From the NCBI GenBank assembly GCA_020846535.1, contig JADLDR010000041.1, positions 1 through 64,000 on the forward strand: DNA of 64,000 nt. Direction: 5' to 3'. The translations under genes and the position numbers were made by a program. Position 1 is the stretch's first letter, and each line of letters begins with the position of its first letter. Below the pieces are notes generated by a model, which had not been told where the DNA came from, did no database searches, and worked only from the letters and a program-made list of their open reading frames with translations. The stretch comes from Armatimonadota bacterium. Lineage in GTDB: Bacteria; Armatimonadota; JADLDR01. This document shows positions 17,752 through 27,929 of the stretch, piece after piece.

Positions 17752-18738
17752 TTATCCCGCCACGCCTGCCGGAGCCGGATGGGACAGCCATACGGGGAAG
17801 TCCTGCCGGACGCGCTTGTGCCCGTTTTCCGGCTCGCAAGTGGCTTTGAGGGTAAAGAGGGTGATTTCCGGAGGGCAGTTGAGGCGGAAGGGAGCGCCCG
17901 TGCCGACGCCCCGGCAGACATAGAGAAGGGCTTCTCCGTCCTCGTACCAGCCTTCGATGTATTCGCAGGTGCCGATCCCTTCCTCCCTGGCTCCCATCGC
18001 CCGCGCCCCGCGGCCCTCGTACCAGCTCATCAGGGACTTCAGGCCGGGCAGGGCCACAAGGGTGCGCTGAGGCAGGAGGGGCAGCCCCACCTGGCCGCCG
18101 TGGGTATGACCGGAAAGCATCAGGACCGGACGGTGCGCCGCACGGGGGAGCATTTTCGGATTGTGAGAAAGTAAAATCGCTGCCCGGCTTTCGGGAAGAC
18201 TTACGAAGGTTTTCGCCAGGTCCGGCGTTCCGGCCATCAGGTCGTCCACTCCGGCGATCCACAGGCCGGGGGCCGCCTCGATGTTATCATTGATAAGCAC
18301 TCGGATGTTCCGGCTCTCCAGCGCCCGGATCACCCTTCCGGCCCCTTCCCAGTAGTCATGGTTCCCCAGAACCGCATAAATACCGCAGCGCGGTTTCAAC
18401 GCATCCAGTTCCGCCAGCCCGGCCTCCAGACAGTCGAAGTGGTATTCCACGTAATCGCCGGTCAGGACAACGATATCGGAATTCAGGGGAACCGCCGCCT
18501 TCATGATGCGGCAGATATCCTCCGGCTTCACATAGCGGCCCAGGTGGAAATCGGTCAGTTGCAGCACCTTCAGGCCGTCCAGGTCGAAAGGAAGGTGCTG
18601 CAACGGCACATCGTACCGGGAGACCTCCAGCCTCCGGCGCTCCAGCCAGTAGGCATCGATCAGGATTCCTGCCGCAAGAGCCGCCAGAGAGGACTGCCAC
18701 CAGGGGAAGGGTTTGCGGTTGTCGGGTTCAGAGGGCAT
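17752..18738 (-). CDS. Metallophosphoesterase (YkuE/YaeI-like), intact
   Basis: LQLTDFHLG..VVLTGDYVE..VLGNHDYWEG..LLSHNPKML..LSGHTHGGQVGLP. Confidence 0.93.
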   Translation of the reverse strand: MPSEPDNRKPFPWWQSSLAALAAGILIDAYWLERRRLEVSRYDVPLQHLPFDLDGLKVLQLTDFHLGRYVKPEDICRIMKAAVPLNSDIVVLTGDYVEYHFDCLEAGLAELDALKPRCGIYAVLGNHDYWEGAGRVIRALESRNIRVLINDNIEAAPGLWIAGVDDLMAGTPDLAKTFVSLPESRAAILLSHNPKMLPRAAHRPVLMLSGHTHGGQVGLPLLPQRTLVALPGLKSLMSWYEGRGARAMGAREEGIGTCEYIEGWYEDGEALLYVCRGVGTGAPFRLNCPPEITLFTLKATCEPENGHKRVRQDFPVWLSHPAPAGVAG

Positions 18739-18829
18739 AGTCGCTCCTTGGTAGGGGATAGGAGTCAGGATGTAGGGTATAGGGAGCGGACCGGCGGGGT
18801 GTGGGTTCTGCGGGAGGGAAATGCATACC

Positions 18830-20062
18830 TTATCCTTTCGTTCCGGCGCGCTGTTTTCGGTCCGTGCCTGCGAGTTGCATCAGCATGCCGAGGGCGATGA
18901 AAATAATGGAGACCAGGAAGATATAGCGCACGTCGTAGCCGTGGTGGCGGAAGTAGCTGATCATCCCGGCTCCGATGAAAGGGGCGATGACGCCGCGGAT
19001 TCCCAGGAGGCTGGAATGAAGAGCCTGGTACTGGGACGCCTTGTTCGGCTCGGAATAGTGGAGGATGCCATTGAAGTAGGACATCTCAATGCCTGCGTTA
19101 GTGATGCCTGCAATCACATAGGAGGGTGTCAGATGCCAGGGCTTGGTCGCCAGAAAATAGTTGACCGGGATCAGGATGTTCAGGAAAACATTGATCAGCA
19201 CGGCCTTCAGGGGGTTGTGGCGGTCCACGAACCGGCCCCAGTAGAGGTACGAGACCATCCAGAAGGCGGAGCTGATATTGTTGAGCAGCCCTACCTGCTG
19301 TGTGGTCATGTGGAGCCTGTCCACCTGAAAGATCGGGTAGAGAGGGCTGGTCAGCAGGTTTCCGAATCCGAAGGTGAAGACCGACATGGCGAACCAGCGG
19401 AAGGGAACGTTTTCCTTCAGGATGCGAACCGTGTTGGCGAGAAAATGAAAAGACTGCCGCCAGCACACGCGCTCTCCGACTGGCGGGCGCGTGCGGACCC
19501 GGCTGAAGCAGAGCGTGCCGACGACCCCAAAAAGCGCGCCGACCGGGAAGAGAATGCGGTAAGCGTCCTCGCTCTGGTTCAAGGCCCAGCCTGCCAGGGG
19601 CGCGACGAGGAGCGTGACAAGGGCCATCCGGCCCCGGCAATAGCTCATGATGCGCCCGCGGTACTCGTCCGGGTATACGTCGGCCATCACTGCGGCGTAG
19701 GCCGGAGAGGTGACGGTCGCGAATATCTGGGCCACTGAGACCAGGATCACGAAGGGCCAGGCGTGAGTGACGGCGACCATCAACAGGAGGCTGAAGCGGG
19801 CGGCCAGGGCGGGATAGATGACAAAGGGCAGCTTGTTTTGCCCCTCCATGACATGGGCATAGAAAAGGGCGAAGAGATTCCCGACAAAAGGGGCTGCCAT
19901 CATAAAAGCGATGGCCTGCTCGCTGGCATGGAGGCGGTCCCGGGCGATCAGACCCAGGAACGGAAAGATGGCGCTGATATAGACCCCGGCGAGAAACGAG
20001 GCGCGGGCATCCCACTCGTAAGCCTGGCGCGCCTCCTCCGGCACGCGGTTGGAGAAAAACAT
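18830..20062 (-). CDS. MFS transporter
   Basis: About 12 hydrophobic segments; internal start MFFSNRVPEEARQAYEWDARASFLAGVY preferred over 20200. Confidence 0.85.
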   Translation of the reverse strand: MFFSNRVPEEARQAYEWDARASFLAGVYISAIFPFLGLIARDRLHASEQAIAFMMAAPFVGNLFALFYAHVMEGQNKLPFVIYPALAARFSLLLMVAVTHAWPFVILVSVAQIFATVTSPAYAAVMADVYPDEYRGRIMSYCRGRMALVTLLVAPLAGWALNQSEDAYRILFPVGALFGVVGTLCFSRVRTRPPVGERVCWRQSFHFLANTVRILKENVPFRWFAMSVFTFGFGNLLTSPLYPIFQVDRLHMTTQQVGLLNNISSAFWMVSYLYWGRFVDRHNPLKAVLINVFLNILIPVNYFLATKPWHLTPSYVIAGITNAGIEMSYFNGILHYSEPNKASQYQALHSSLLGIRGVIAPFIGAGMISYFRHHGYDVRYIFLVSIIFIALGMLMQLAGTDRKQRAGTKG

Positions 20063-20264
20063 CACGCTTCCCTGCTGCACACAGTCTGGAGGGCAGGCCA
20101 GAGCCGGACGCCCCCACTGTCCGCCCGCCGCCAAATCGAGGTTTTTCGGGGTAGTCAACGCTCCCTTTATACTATACGCTATATGGGGGATATTTACCAT
20201 TAGGGTGTAGTATGAACCGCGAAGGAGTAGCTGCCCCCTAATTCTGTTTTCTATCCCCTATTCC

Positions 20265-21581
20265 CTACACCCTCCCCCTTCCGCTGAGGGCGATCAGCAG
20301 GTCGCGCAGGGATGTGCGCTTTTCCTCCGGGATGTAGCGCAGCAGGAGAATGGAGGGGAGCCGGAGGATGCCGGTGAGGAGGAAGAGGAGGCGGTACTGG
20401 TCGAAGGGCAGTCCCCAGGCGGTGAACGAGCTTTCCTTGAGTAGGCCGGCGAGGTAGCCGCCGGCGGCAGGGGCGATAAAGGCGGCCACACCCATCACGG
20501 CGGAATAGAAGCCCACCACGTACACCTTTTCCTCGCTTTTGGGGAAGACCTCGTAAAAGAGGTTGTTGGCAGCCAGGCCGACGGCGGCGTTGACCAGGCC
20601 CGCGAGCAGAGCGGACGGGTAGAGGACGAGATAATTGTGTGGCGAAGCCCACAGATAGGACGCCTGGATGAGGCAGCTTATATAGAAGCCCAGCACGAAG
20701 ACCGTGCGGCTGGAATGCCTGTTCAGCAGTTTCCCCCACGGCTTGTAGGTGAGGAGCGAGAAGAGAGTGGAAACGCCGGTGATGACCCCGATCCTGTCCA
20801 GGGGGATGCCCAGGGTCTTCATCATAAAGACCTGCTGGAAGGGCAGGGAGACGTAGCTTGCCATGATCCAGACCACGTAGAAGAGGGTGAACCACATAAA
20901 CCCCGGGTAGCGGAACGGGACGGTGATCACCCCGTGCCAGGGCATCCGGGACGGTTCATCCTCGGAGCGGGTGACGTCCGGGATCCACCACAGCGCCCAC
21001 CCGCTGGCCGCGGAAGCGGCAGCGCCCAGGCTGAAGAGGACGGCGTAACCGGTATAGCCGGGAACGGCCTCCAGGAAGCGGCCCACCAGGTACATGGCGA
21101 CCAGGCCCACCGTGGAGGAAACGATGCTCCGGGTGGCGAGATAGGCGGCGGTGGAGCCGGAGGGAAGCAGGTTGGCGAACCAGGCGTTGAAAAGAGGGCT
21201 GCCAAGGGCAGCGGCGCAGCTTGCCAGGCCGACCAGGGCCACCAGGGCCGTCACGCGGTGGGCCTCCGGCGCGAGCAGGGGGATCAACAGCATGCCCCCC
21301 AGCAGCAGGCCGCTCGCGATGCGGGCGAAGATCACCACCCTCTTACCGTGCCGGAGCCGGGCCGTCCAGCCTGCGGTAAGGAGCTGGAGTATCTGGGCGA
21401 TATTCGGAATGGCGGCCAGGTAGCCGATCTACTGGTCGCTGGCCTTCAAGTATTTGGTGTAGAAGGCCGCAAACCCCAGGCCCTGCGCCAGGTGCGCCTG
21501 AAGGGTGGAGAAGGCCACATCCACATTCAGGAGTTTAAGGCCGCGGTTTCGATCTTCCTCATTGAGAATCAAGCGACACAT
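20265..21581 (-). pseudogene. MFS transporter interrupted by an in-frame TAG (21429-21431)
   Basis: MCRLILNEEDRNRGLKLLNVDVAFSTLQAHLAQGLGFAAFYTKYLKASDQ*IGYLAAIPNIAQILQLLTAGW..; both halves are in the same frame and collinear. Confidence 0.8.
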
Positions 21582-21586
21582 CCCTT

Positions 21587-22542
21587 CTACGGCTTCCAGA
21601 GGACGAGAGCGACGCCTTTGCTGAGGTAGTGGCCGTTGCAGGTGAGGATGAAGCCGTCGCCGAGGAGGGCGGAACAGAGGTGTGAGGAGGTACGGGTGAT
21701 AGCGGCCCGCTTCATATAACACCCGGAGGGGCGACCAGGTTCTGCCGTCATCTTCCGATAAGGAAATGCCCAGCCCCTCCGGCTATCGTCGAATTCGGCG
21801 TCCTCGGTGAGGTCCACATAATAGCGCGGCGGGATCGTCAGGCGGTGGGCCGACACGAGCCGTCCGTTTTCAGCCCGCACAAGCGACCCTTCGCTGGAGC
21901 CGGCCATATAATCTTTGCCCTCGTGCCGGACAGCGAGATTCCATTCGTCGGGCTTGATCTCCCTGCCCCAGGTGCGCCCCCCGCCCTCCGACCACCGGAT
22001 GCGGTTCTCGAAAAGCGCGGCGTACCGGGGCTGATGGCGGGGATAGCCGTACCCGATTTCCGCCACCCGGACAGGCAGGCCGGTTTCCACCAGTGGGTTC
22101 CCCTCCACGCTCCAGCCCAGCCCGTCATCGGCAGGGGGAACCGGCACGCGCTCCGGCCAGGTCCGCCCGTAATCGTGGCTGAAGAACCGTTCTCCGGAGG
22201 CGGTCGCTCCGACGGCCACCTGGAATGAAAGGCAGCCGTCTCCCAGATAGGCTAGCATCATCGGCCTGCCGTTCACATCCTCCGAACCTGACGGAACGCA
22301 CTCCAGGTCTCTCCCCGGTCGGCGCTGATGGCGACGACGGGCCGGAATTCGCTGGGGTTCTCCGCACTTGCCAACAGGAGAATCTCCCCGTTATCCATCT
22401 GCGCCACCCCGAAAGGCACACAGCGCATCACTCCGGGCGCGTGCAGGAAGCGGACGGAGCCAGACCGCTCGATCCATCCGCCCTGTCCACCCCCCTAGCA
22501 GGCCGGATGGGGCATCCAGCCTTCGGTGGGTCGGTTGTTCAT
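21587..22542 (-). pseudogene. Sialidase/BNR-repeat-like protein with frameshifts
   Basis: MNNRPTEGWMPHPAC* / GWIERSGSVRFLHAPGVMRCVPFGVAQMDNGEILLLASAENPSEFRPVVAISADRGETW / NGRPMMLAYLGDGCLSF..FFSHDYGRTW lie in different frames. Confidence 0.7.
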
Positions 22543-22569
22543 ACGGATCGGTCCCTTATTAAATAATGG

Positions 22570-23694
22570 TTATGGATAAGATAGCGAGCCGCCTGCAGTC
22601 TTCTTGGGATCGGCCAGCGCCCGGTATCGCAGGAGGCGGGCGACGCCTTGCAGCCGGTAGGAGTCTTTTTCCTTGAAAAGCGTAAAGGCGTGTTCCGCAT
22701 CCCGGTAGAGCGCCTGGCCGGTCTCTTTAGGAACGCGGGGCGCGAGAATGAGCCAGTAGTAAGCAGAATAGGGCATGTAGGTGCCGCCCTTGCCCTCCCC
22801 GGCCACGGTATCGGCCCACGTCCCGTCCGGACGCTTCACTTTTTGCAGCCAGGTCTGCGCGAACCGGCTCATGTCGCGGGCGTTAAAGACGATGCGGTCC
22901 CGGGCGCACAGGGCGGCGAAGGTGACATTGGCTCCTGCGTGGGAGATATCCTCGCTGTCGGGGCCGTCTTCGGTTTCCCGCGGCCAGTAGGCCCAGTCAT
23001 AGAGATCGGGAGAAGGCCGGCGGAGGCGGTTCTTGAAATAGCGGGCCAGGCGGGAGGCTTTGTCCCGGTAGGCTCCGGAACCGGTGGCCCGGCTCATCTC
23101 CAGCAGGACGATTCCCAGCGAGTTCTGCTGGTTGGTGGGCAGGACAGCCTTCAGGTGCGCCCCGGTATAGAAACCCTCACCCTTCCCGGGGCCTTCCTGC
23201 CAGTAGAGATCGGCATCCCGGATAGATTCCTCGATCCGGGCGCGGTATTCCTCCGCTTTCGCCCCGAATTCGGTCTGAAGAGATTTATCTTTCTTTACGA
23301 CCCGCACAAACTCCGCAGGGGCAACCAGGATCATGCCGGTATGGACGATCCAGACATGCCACCTGCCTTCCGAGTATTCGGTGGATCCCCAGCCTGTCAG
23401 CGGCCTGCCCGCATAGGCGTCCGCCCGGCCCAGGATATCGTCCCGGTTCTTCAGCATCCGGTCGAAATGGGCCGTCAGGCGGCGCAGGTAGTCGCGGTCG
23501 CGGGTGGCGTGGAACATATCCATATAGGCCATCAGGATATAGCTTTCCCCCCAGGCCAGCGTGCCGCCGTTGGCGGCCTCGGAATAGCCTTTGCCCCCGT
23601 TGAGGGCGGCATCGAGCCTGTCGAACTCCGCTTTCATCTCCGGCGCGGGCGCTGCCGCGCTGAAAAGGGCCATCATCAATATAAGTAAAGGCAT
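22570..23694 (-). CDS. Secreted (alpha/alpha)-barrel protein, glucuronyl C5-epimerase/glycosidase-like
   Basis: Signal peptide-like start; WIVHTGMILVAPAEFVR..HAGANVTFAALCARD helical repeats. Confidence 0.55.
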   Translation of the reverse strand: MPLLILMMALFSAAAPAPEMKAEFDRLDAALNGGKGYSEAANGGTLAWGESYILMAYMDMFHATRDRDYLRRLTAHFDRMLKNRDDILGRADAYAGRPLTGWGSTEYSEGRWHVWIVHTGMILVAPAEFVRVVKKDKSLQTEFGAKAEEYRARIEESIRDADLYWQEGPGKGEGFYTGAHLKAVLPTNQQNSLGIVLLEMSRATGSGAYRDKASRLARYFKNRLRRPSPDLYDWAYWPRETEDGPDSEDISHAGANVTFAALCARDRIVFNARDMSRFAQTWLQKVKRPDGTWADTVAGEGKGGTYMPYSAYYWLILAPRVPKETGQALYRDAEHAFTLFKEKDSYRLQGVARLLRYRALADPKKTAGGSLSYP

Positions 23695-23762
23695 TTTTCC
23701 TCCTCATGGCTCTGACTCCGTTCGATAAGACCAACGCTCCTCCGGGCATGGCGAAAAAGCCC

Positions 23763-23889
23763 TATCGATTAGGTCTGCGAGGGCGAAGCCCGAAGCAATC
23801 TCCAGAGTAGCGCCCATGTGCAGAGCCTTCGTCATTTGGCACGCTGGAGATTGCCGCAAAGCTAAAGCTCCTCGCAGGCCTAATCGACT
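23763..23889. repeat. Degenerate palindromic intergenic element (GCGAAGCAATCTCCAG family)
   Basis: Left ATCGATTAGGTCTGCGAG..GAAGCAATCTCCAG pairs with right CTGGAGATTGC..CTCGCAGGCCTAATCGACT. Confidence 0.6.
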
Positions 23890-23971
23890 ACGGCTGCTGC
23901 TTGGTTGTGTTACGGCTTCATCGCTGTGTTCCTCGCAGGCTGCATTGACTCCTGACACTCCGGCACAAATA

Positions 23972-25291
23972 TTACCGCCAGGCATTGGCTCCGGTTCCGC
24001 GCAAAGAGGCCCAGGGGGTCATGCGGCGGGGGTCGCCGGACCAGAGGCGGTCAGCGGCCCAGGGGAGCGGGCGGGGCGGCCCGGCGCATTCCAGGCGGAT
24101 CACGGGAAAGAGGGGCGTGGGCGGCTCTGCGGGCAGGTCGCGCAGATGGAGACAATCCCCGGCCTGCTCAAAGGGAATCTCCTGTCCGGTGGTCAGCAAG
24201 ACGGCTCGCTTCACCGCTGTCTCCAGGCCGCTCAGAGTGAGAGCGCCCTGCCCGTCCCAGAAGCGGATAATCAGATAGAGGTTATTTGCCTTTTGGGTTT
24301 GGCGGCCATAGGTGATGAATTCGCACACCTCGCCCGCCTCGGAGCCGTAGATAGCCTCCCCGTGTACGCGCATCCATGCCCCGATTTGCTCCGTCCGCAG
24401 GGTGAATTCCTCCGGCAGACGCCCCTCGGCATCGGGGCCGACATTGAGGAGGAGGTTGCCTCCCTTGCCGGCCGCTTCTACCAGCATATCGAGCAGCACA
24501 TCGGCAGGCCTCCATCTTTCCCCGGCGGTATAGCCCCAGAGCCGCCATGTGCTGACCTGGCAGGACTCCCACAGACGGCCCGATTCGGCGGTGATGTAGT
24601 GCTCAGGAGTGCTGAAATCGCCCAGCGACCGGGATTCTCCCGCCGATTCCGCCGCGGGGGAGGTGGGGGAGGCGGCGCGGTCGAGCCGGTTGTTCACCAG
24701 GATGCCCGGCTGGAGCGAGCGGATCGTGGCGACCAGTTCCTCGGCCCGCCAGTCCCCGGCGGAATGGGGCCAGGCCCCGTCGAACCAGAAGATGTCGATA
24801 GGGCCGTAATCGCTCAGCAGCTCGCACACCTGGGCATGGATGTAATCGCAAAAAACTGTCCATCCCTGCGGGTCGTACTCCGGCCCCTCCCAGTAGGCGG
24901 GGATGCGCCAGTCCGCCAGGGAATAGTAGAGGCCCACCCGCAGCCCGGCGGTGCGGAAGGCGTCCGTATATTCCTGAACGAAATCCCGGCCCGGGGCCTG
25001 CCGGGCGCTGGTGTAGTCGGTTGCCTTCGATCCCCAGAGGCAGTAGCCGTCATGGTGGCGTGTGGTGAGTACCGCGTAGCGCATCCCGGCGTTTTTCGCC
25101 GTTTCCGCCCATCTTGCCGGGTCATAGCCCTGCGGGTTCCAGGCGCAGGCCCGCCGTTCGTAGTCTCGCGGGTCCAGGTGTTCGCGGAAGAGTACCTGCT
25201 CCCCGCGCCCGTAGGCGGCGTAAGGCCCCCAGTGAACGAACATCCCAAAGCGGGCCTCGGGAAACCACTGCCAGTGTGCGGGCAGGCGCAT
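23972..25291 (-). CDS. Alpha-L-fucosidase, GH29
   Basis: RFGMFVHWGPYA..YAVLTTRHHDGYCLWGSKATDY..IDIFWFDGAWPHSAGDW. Confidence 0.93.
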   Translation of the reverse strand: MRLPAHWQWFPEARFGMFVHWGPYAAYGRGEQVLFREHLDPRDYERRACAWNPQGYDPARWAETAKNAGMRYAVLTTRHHDGYCLWGSKATDYTSARQAPGRDFVQEYTDAFRTAGLRVGLYYSLADWRIPAYWEGPEYDPQGWTVFCDYIHAQVCELLSDYGPIDIFWFDGAWPHSAGDWRAEELVATIRSLQPGILVNNRLDRAASPTSPAAESAGESRSLGDFSTPEHYITAESGRLWESCQVSTWRLWGYTAGERWRPADVLLDMLVEAAGKGGNLLLNVGPDAEGRLPEEFTLRTEQIGAWMRVHGEAIYGSEAGEVCEFITYGRQTQKANNLYLIIRFWDGQGALTLSGLETAVKRAVLLTTGQEIPFEQAGDCLHLRDLPAEPPTPLFPVIRLECAGPPRPLPWAADRLWSGDPRRMTPWASLRGTGANAWR

Positions 25292-25311
25292 CGTGTAACC
25301 TCCTCAAGTTT

Positions 25312-25325
25312 AGAACGAATGTTCT
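25312..25325 (-). promoter_or_regulatory. AGAAC-N4-GTTCT palindrome (Gram-positive SOS-box-like) upstream of the GH29 start
   Basis: agaacgaatgttct, 21 bp upstream of the start codon. Confidence 0.35.
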
Positions 25326-25414
25326 CGAAACGACCGGATATGACTTCTCTGTAGAACCGACAGATCCCTTTCCTGCTGCCCTGCAAACCCACCGCCAGCA
25401 GCCCTTTTATATCT

Positions 25415-26713
25415 CTATCGCGCATAGAGCCTCATCTGCTCCTCCACCTGCTTCTGCACGAAAGCCAGGGCTTCTTCGGGGGTTTTACGCCCGCTGAGAA
25501 CCATGTCAGACTGGCCGTAGAGGAGGGACTGATAGTACTGGGTGACCGGCAGGGAGGGGAAGTAGCGGGGGTGCGGGCCGTTGGCGATGTTTTTCAGGAT
25601 ATAGCCGAGGACTTCCCTCTGTCGGGAGCCTTGAGTCAGGCGAGGAGAGTTCAGGAGGGAGCGGAGGGTCGGCAGGTTGTTCATGCCTGCGGCGTATTCC
25701 TCCTGCTGGGTGGGCTGCTCCAGCCAGCGGATGAACTTCCACGCCTCCTCCGGGTGGGCGGCCTCAGAGGGGATCATCATCACATCGCCGGACTGCATGG
25801 AGACGGAGCCGCGCTTTGCCAGACGCTTCGGGTAAGGGACGGGGGCCACACCATAGTCGAGGCCGGGAGCGTACTGCTGGATGTGCATGGCGGTCCATTC
25901 GCCGTCCAGCTTCATCGCGATCCGGCCTGCAAAGAAGGGGTTGAAGGCGCTTTCAGAATTGCCGGCGCTGGCGTTGAAGCGGTTGATGGCGGTGTAGCCT
26001 CCCAGCCGGTCGGCGAGCTGCCGAAACCAGCGGAAAGCGGCGACATTCTCCCGGGTGGAGGCGGTGATGCGTCCGGCGGCTTCGTCATAGAATCCTCCGC
26101 CCATATTGAAGGTGAGGGCGATGATATCGGGAAGCTGCATGCCCTGCACCCGGATATTGCCCTTCTCATCCTTTTGCGTGAGCCGGACGGCGAGGGCGGC
26201 CATCTCCTCCAGGGTTCGGGGAGGGCGCTCCGGGTCCAGCCCCGCCTTGCGGAAGACGGCCTTGTTCCAGTAGAGGGCCGAGGTGTCCCGGGTGACCGGC
26301 ATGGCATAAATCTTACCGCGGTAGCTTCCCTGCGCGATGGCGGCGGGGAGAAAGTCTTCTGCCGTGAAGCCGCTCTGGCGGAAGTAATCGTCCAGGGAGC
26401 GGGCCGCGCCATTGGCGGCAAGGGGACCGACCAGTTGAGTGCCGTAGAAATAGAAGAGATCGGGCGGCGTTCCGGCAAGGATCGCGCGGAGGGCGCGCCC
26501 CTCGTCCAGAGCGCCCACATTCCTGATCCTCAGACCCGGGTTTTCCTTGCGGTAGCGGGCGAGGAGCTTTTTGAAGGCCCTTTCCTCCATGCCGGTGGGG
26601 GCGGACCAGATGGTGAGAGTTCTCACGCCGGGCCTGTTTGCCTCCGGGGGGTTGCCTCTGAGGAGGTAGGCCAGGGCGATCAGGGCGAGCAAAGACAGGA
26701 GAATGCGTCCCAT
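25415..26713 (-). CDS. ABC transporter sugar-binding protein (family 1 SBP)
   Basis: LTIWSAPTGMEERAFKKLLARYRKENPGLRI..YAMPVTRDTSALYWNKAVFRKAGLDPERPPRTLEEM. Confidence 0.93.
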   Translation of the reverse strand: MGRILLSLLALIALAYLLRGNPPEANRPGVRTLTIWSAPTGMEERAFKKLLARYRKENPGLRIRNVGALDEGRALRAILAGTPPDLFYFYGTQLVGPLAANGAARSLDDYFRQSGFTAEDFLPAAIAQGSYRGKIYAMPVTRDTSALYWNKAVFRKAGLDPERPPRTLEEMAALAVRLTQKDEKGNIRVQGMQLPDIIALTFNMGGGFYDEAAGRITASTRENVAAFRWFRQLADRLGGYTAINRFNASAGNSESAFNPFFAGRIAMKLDGEWTAMHIQQYAPGLDYGVAPVPYPKRLAKRGSVSMQSGDVMMIPSEAAHPEEAWKFIRWLEQPTQQEEYAAGMNNLPTLRSLLNSPRLTQGSRQREVLGYILKNIANGPHPRYFPSLPVTQYYQSLLYGQSDMVLSGRKTPEEALAFVQKQVEEQMRLYAR

Positions 26714-26716
26714 CGT

Positions 26717-27556
26717 TCAACCTTTCATGCCGGTCAGGGTGATACCCTGGATAAAGGTGCGCTGGGCCAGGAAGAAAATGATGACCATCGGCAGGCTGAG
26801 GACTGTGGCGGCGGCCATCAGCAGGTTCCACTGCTGAGAATGCCGGCCCATGAAGGCGGTCAGACCGATGGCGAGGGTATACATCGAATCGTCGTTGAGG
26901 TAGACCAGAGGCCCCATAAAATCCATCCAGGCCCCCATGAAGGAGAAGAGGGCGATGGTCGCCAGGGCGGGCTTCGAAAGAGGGGCGATGATGCGCCAGA
27001 AGATGCCCCACTCCCCGCACCCATCGATCCGGGCGGCGTCGGAAAGCTCCTGCGGGATGGTCAGGAAGAACTGGCGCAGGAGGAAGATCGAGAAGGCGCT
27101 GCCGAAGAAGGCGGGGACGATGAGGGGCTTGTAGGTTCCCGTCCAGCCCCAGTTGCGGAAAAGGACGAAGACCGGCAGCATGGTCACCTGGTAGGGCAGC
27201 ATAATGGTCGCCAGCATCAGGTAGAAAAAGAACTCTCGCCCGCGCCACCTGAGCCGGGAGAAGCCATAGGCGGGCAGGGCGGAGGAAAGCACCGTTCCCG
27301 TCACGGTCATCAGGGCGATGAAGAGGGTGTTTCTCAGGTAGCGCCAGAAGGGAAAGGAGGCCAGGGCCAGCGGATAGTTTTTCCAGAGCGCGGGGTCGGG
27401 AATCCAGCGGGGCGTCGGGGTAAAAATCTGGGTGTCGGGCTTGAGGGAGGTGGAGACCATCCAGGCGAACGGGGCCAGGAAGACGACCGCCAGGGCGTTC
27501 AACACGAGGAAATAGAGCGTGGTCTGCCAGACGGATCCTCCGGTGCGTCCTTCCAT
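26717..27556 (-). CDS. Carbohydrate ABC transporter permease (MalG-type)
   Basis: SDAARIDGCGEWGIFWRIIAPLSKPALATIALFSFMGAWMDF; ends ITLTGMKG. Confidence 0.95.
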   Translation of the reverse strand: MEGRTGGSVWQTTLYFLVLNALAVVFLAPFAWMVSTSLKPDTQIFTPTPRWIPDPALWKNYPLALASFPFWRYLRNTLFIALMTVTGTVLSSALPAYGFSRLRWRGREFFFYLMLATIMLPYQVTMLPVFVLFRNWGWTGTYKPLIVPAFFGSAFSIFLLRQFFLTIPQELSDAARIDGCGEWGIFWRIIAPLSKPALATIALFSFMGAWMDFMGPLVYLNDDSMYTLAIGLTAFMGRHSQQWNLLMAAATVLSLPMVIIFFLAQRTFIQGITLTGMKG

Positions 27557-27652
27557 AGAAAATACGGCCAGGAGACTGTTCGCCTTCAGACGACAGAGGA
27601 AGGGCCGCAGACCCTTCGGGCCTGCCCCTCCCCTGGCCTCCTCCTTTCTTTT

Positions 27653-27853
27653 CTGCGATTCGGAAAGGTTACTCGATGCGTTGCACTAACAAGGCCCGAG
27701 AACGGCTTGCTCGGCTCGCGAATGAACTGGTAGCGGCTCACCGTGCCCTCGCAACGATCCCCATCCCTCGTCGTAAGGGATCCTGCTCCAGTTTTAGCTA
27801 CCGGTTCTCCCGCCTGAGACGGGCCCGTTCCGCCTGGGACACCTCTTCCCCAG
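27653..27853 (-). mobile_element. Second copy of the truncated IS3-family remnant (inverted relative to 181-381)
   Basis: Reverse complement ctggggaagaggtgtcccaggcggaacgggcccgtctcaggcgggagaaccg...gtgagccgctaccagttcattcgcgagccgagcaagccgttctcgggccttgtta.tgcaacgcatcgagtaacctttccgaatcg matches 181-381. Confidence 0.88.
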
Positions 27854-27929
27854 AGTGATTGTGATCTCTATCTCTTGTGCGGATACCCCATTCGTAGCAC
27901 CCATTCAACCAAACCATCGTTGTAGAATT

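Noticed and set aside
21429-21431. TAG as pyrrolysine or suppressed amber
   Set aside because: MFS transporters have no known Pyl requirement, and the upstream operon partner is also broken, so decay is simpler.
25571-27733. 720-aa plus-strand ORF
   Set aside because: Antisense to the SBP and permease genes; Gly/Glu/His-rich shadow translation with no recognisable domain.
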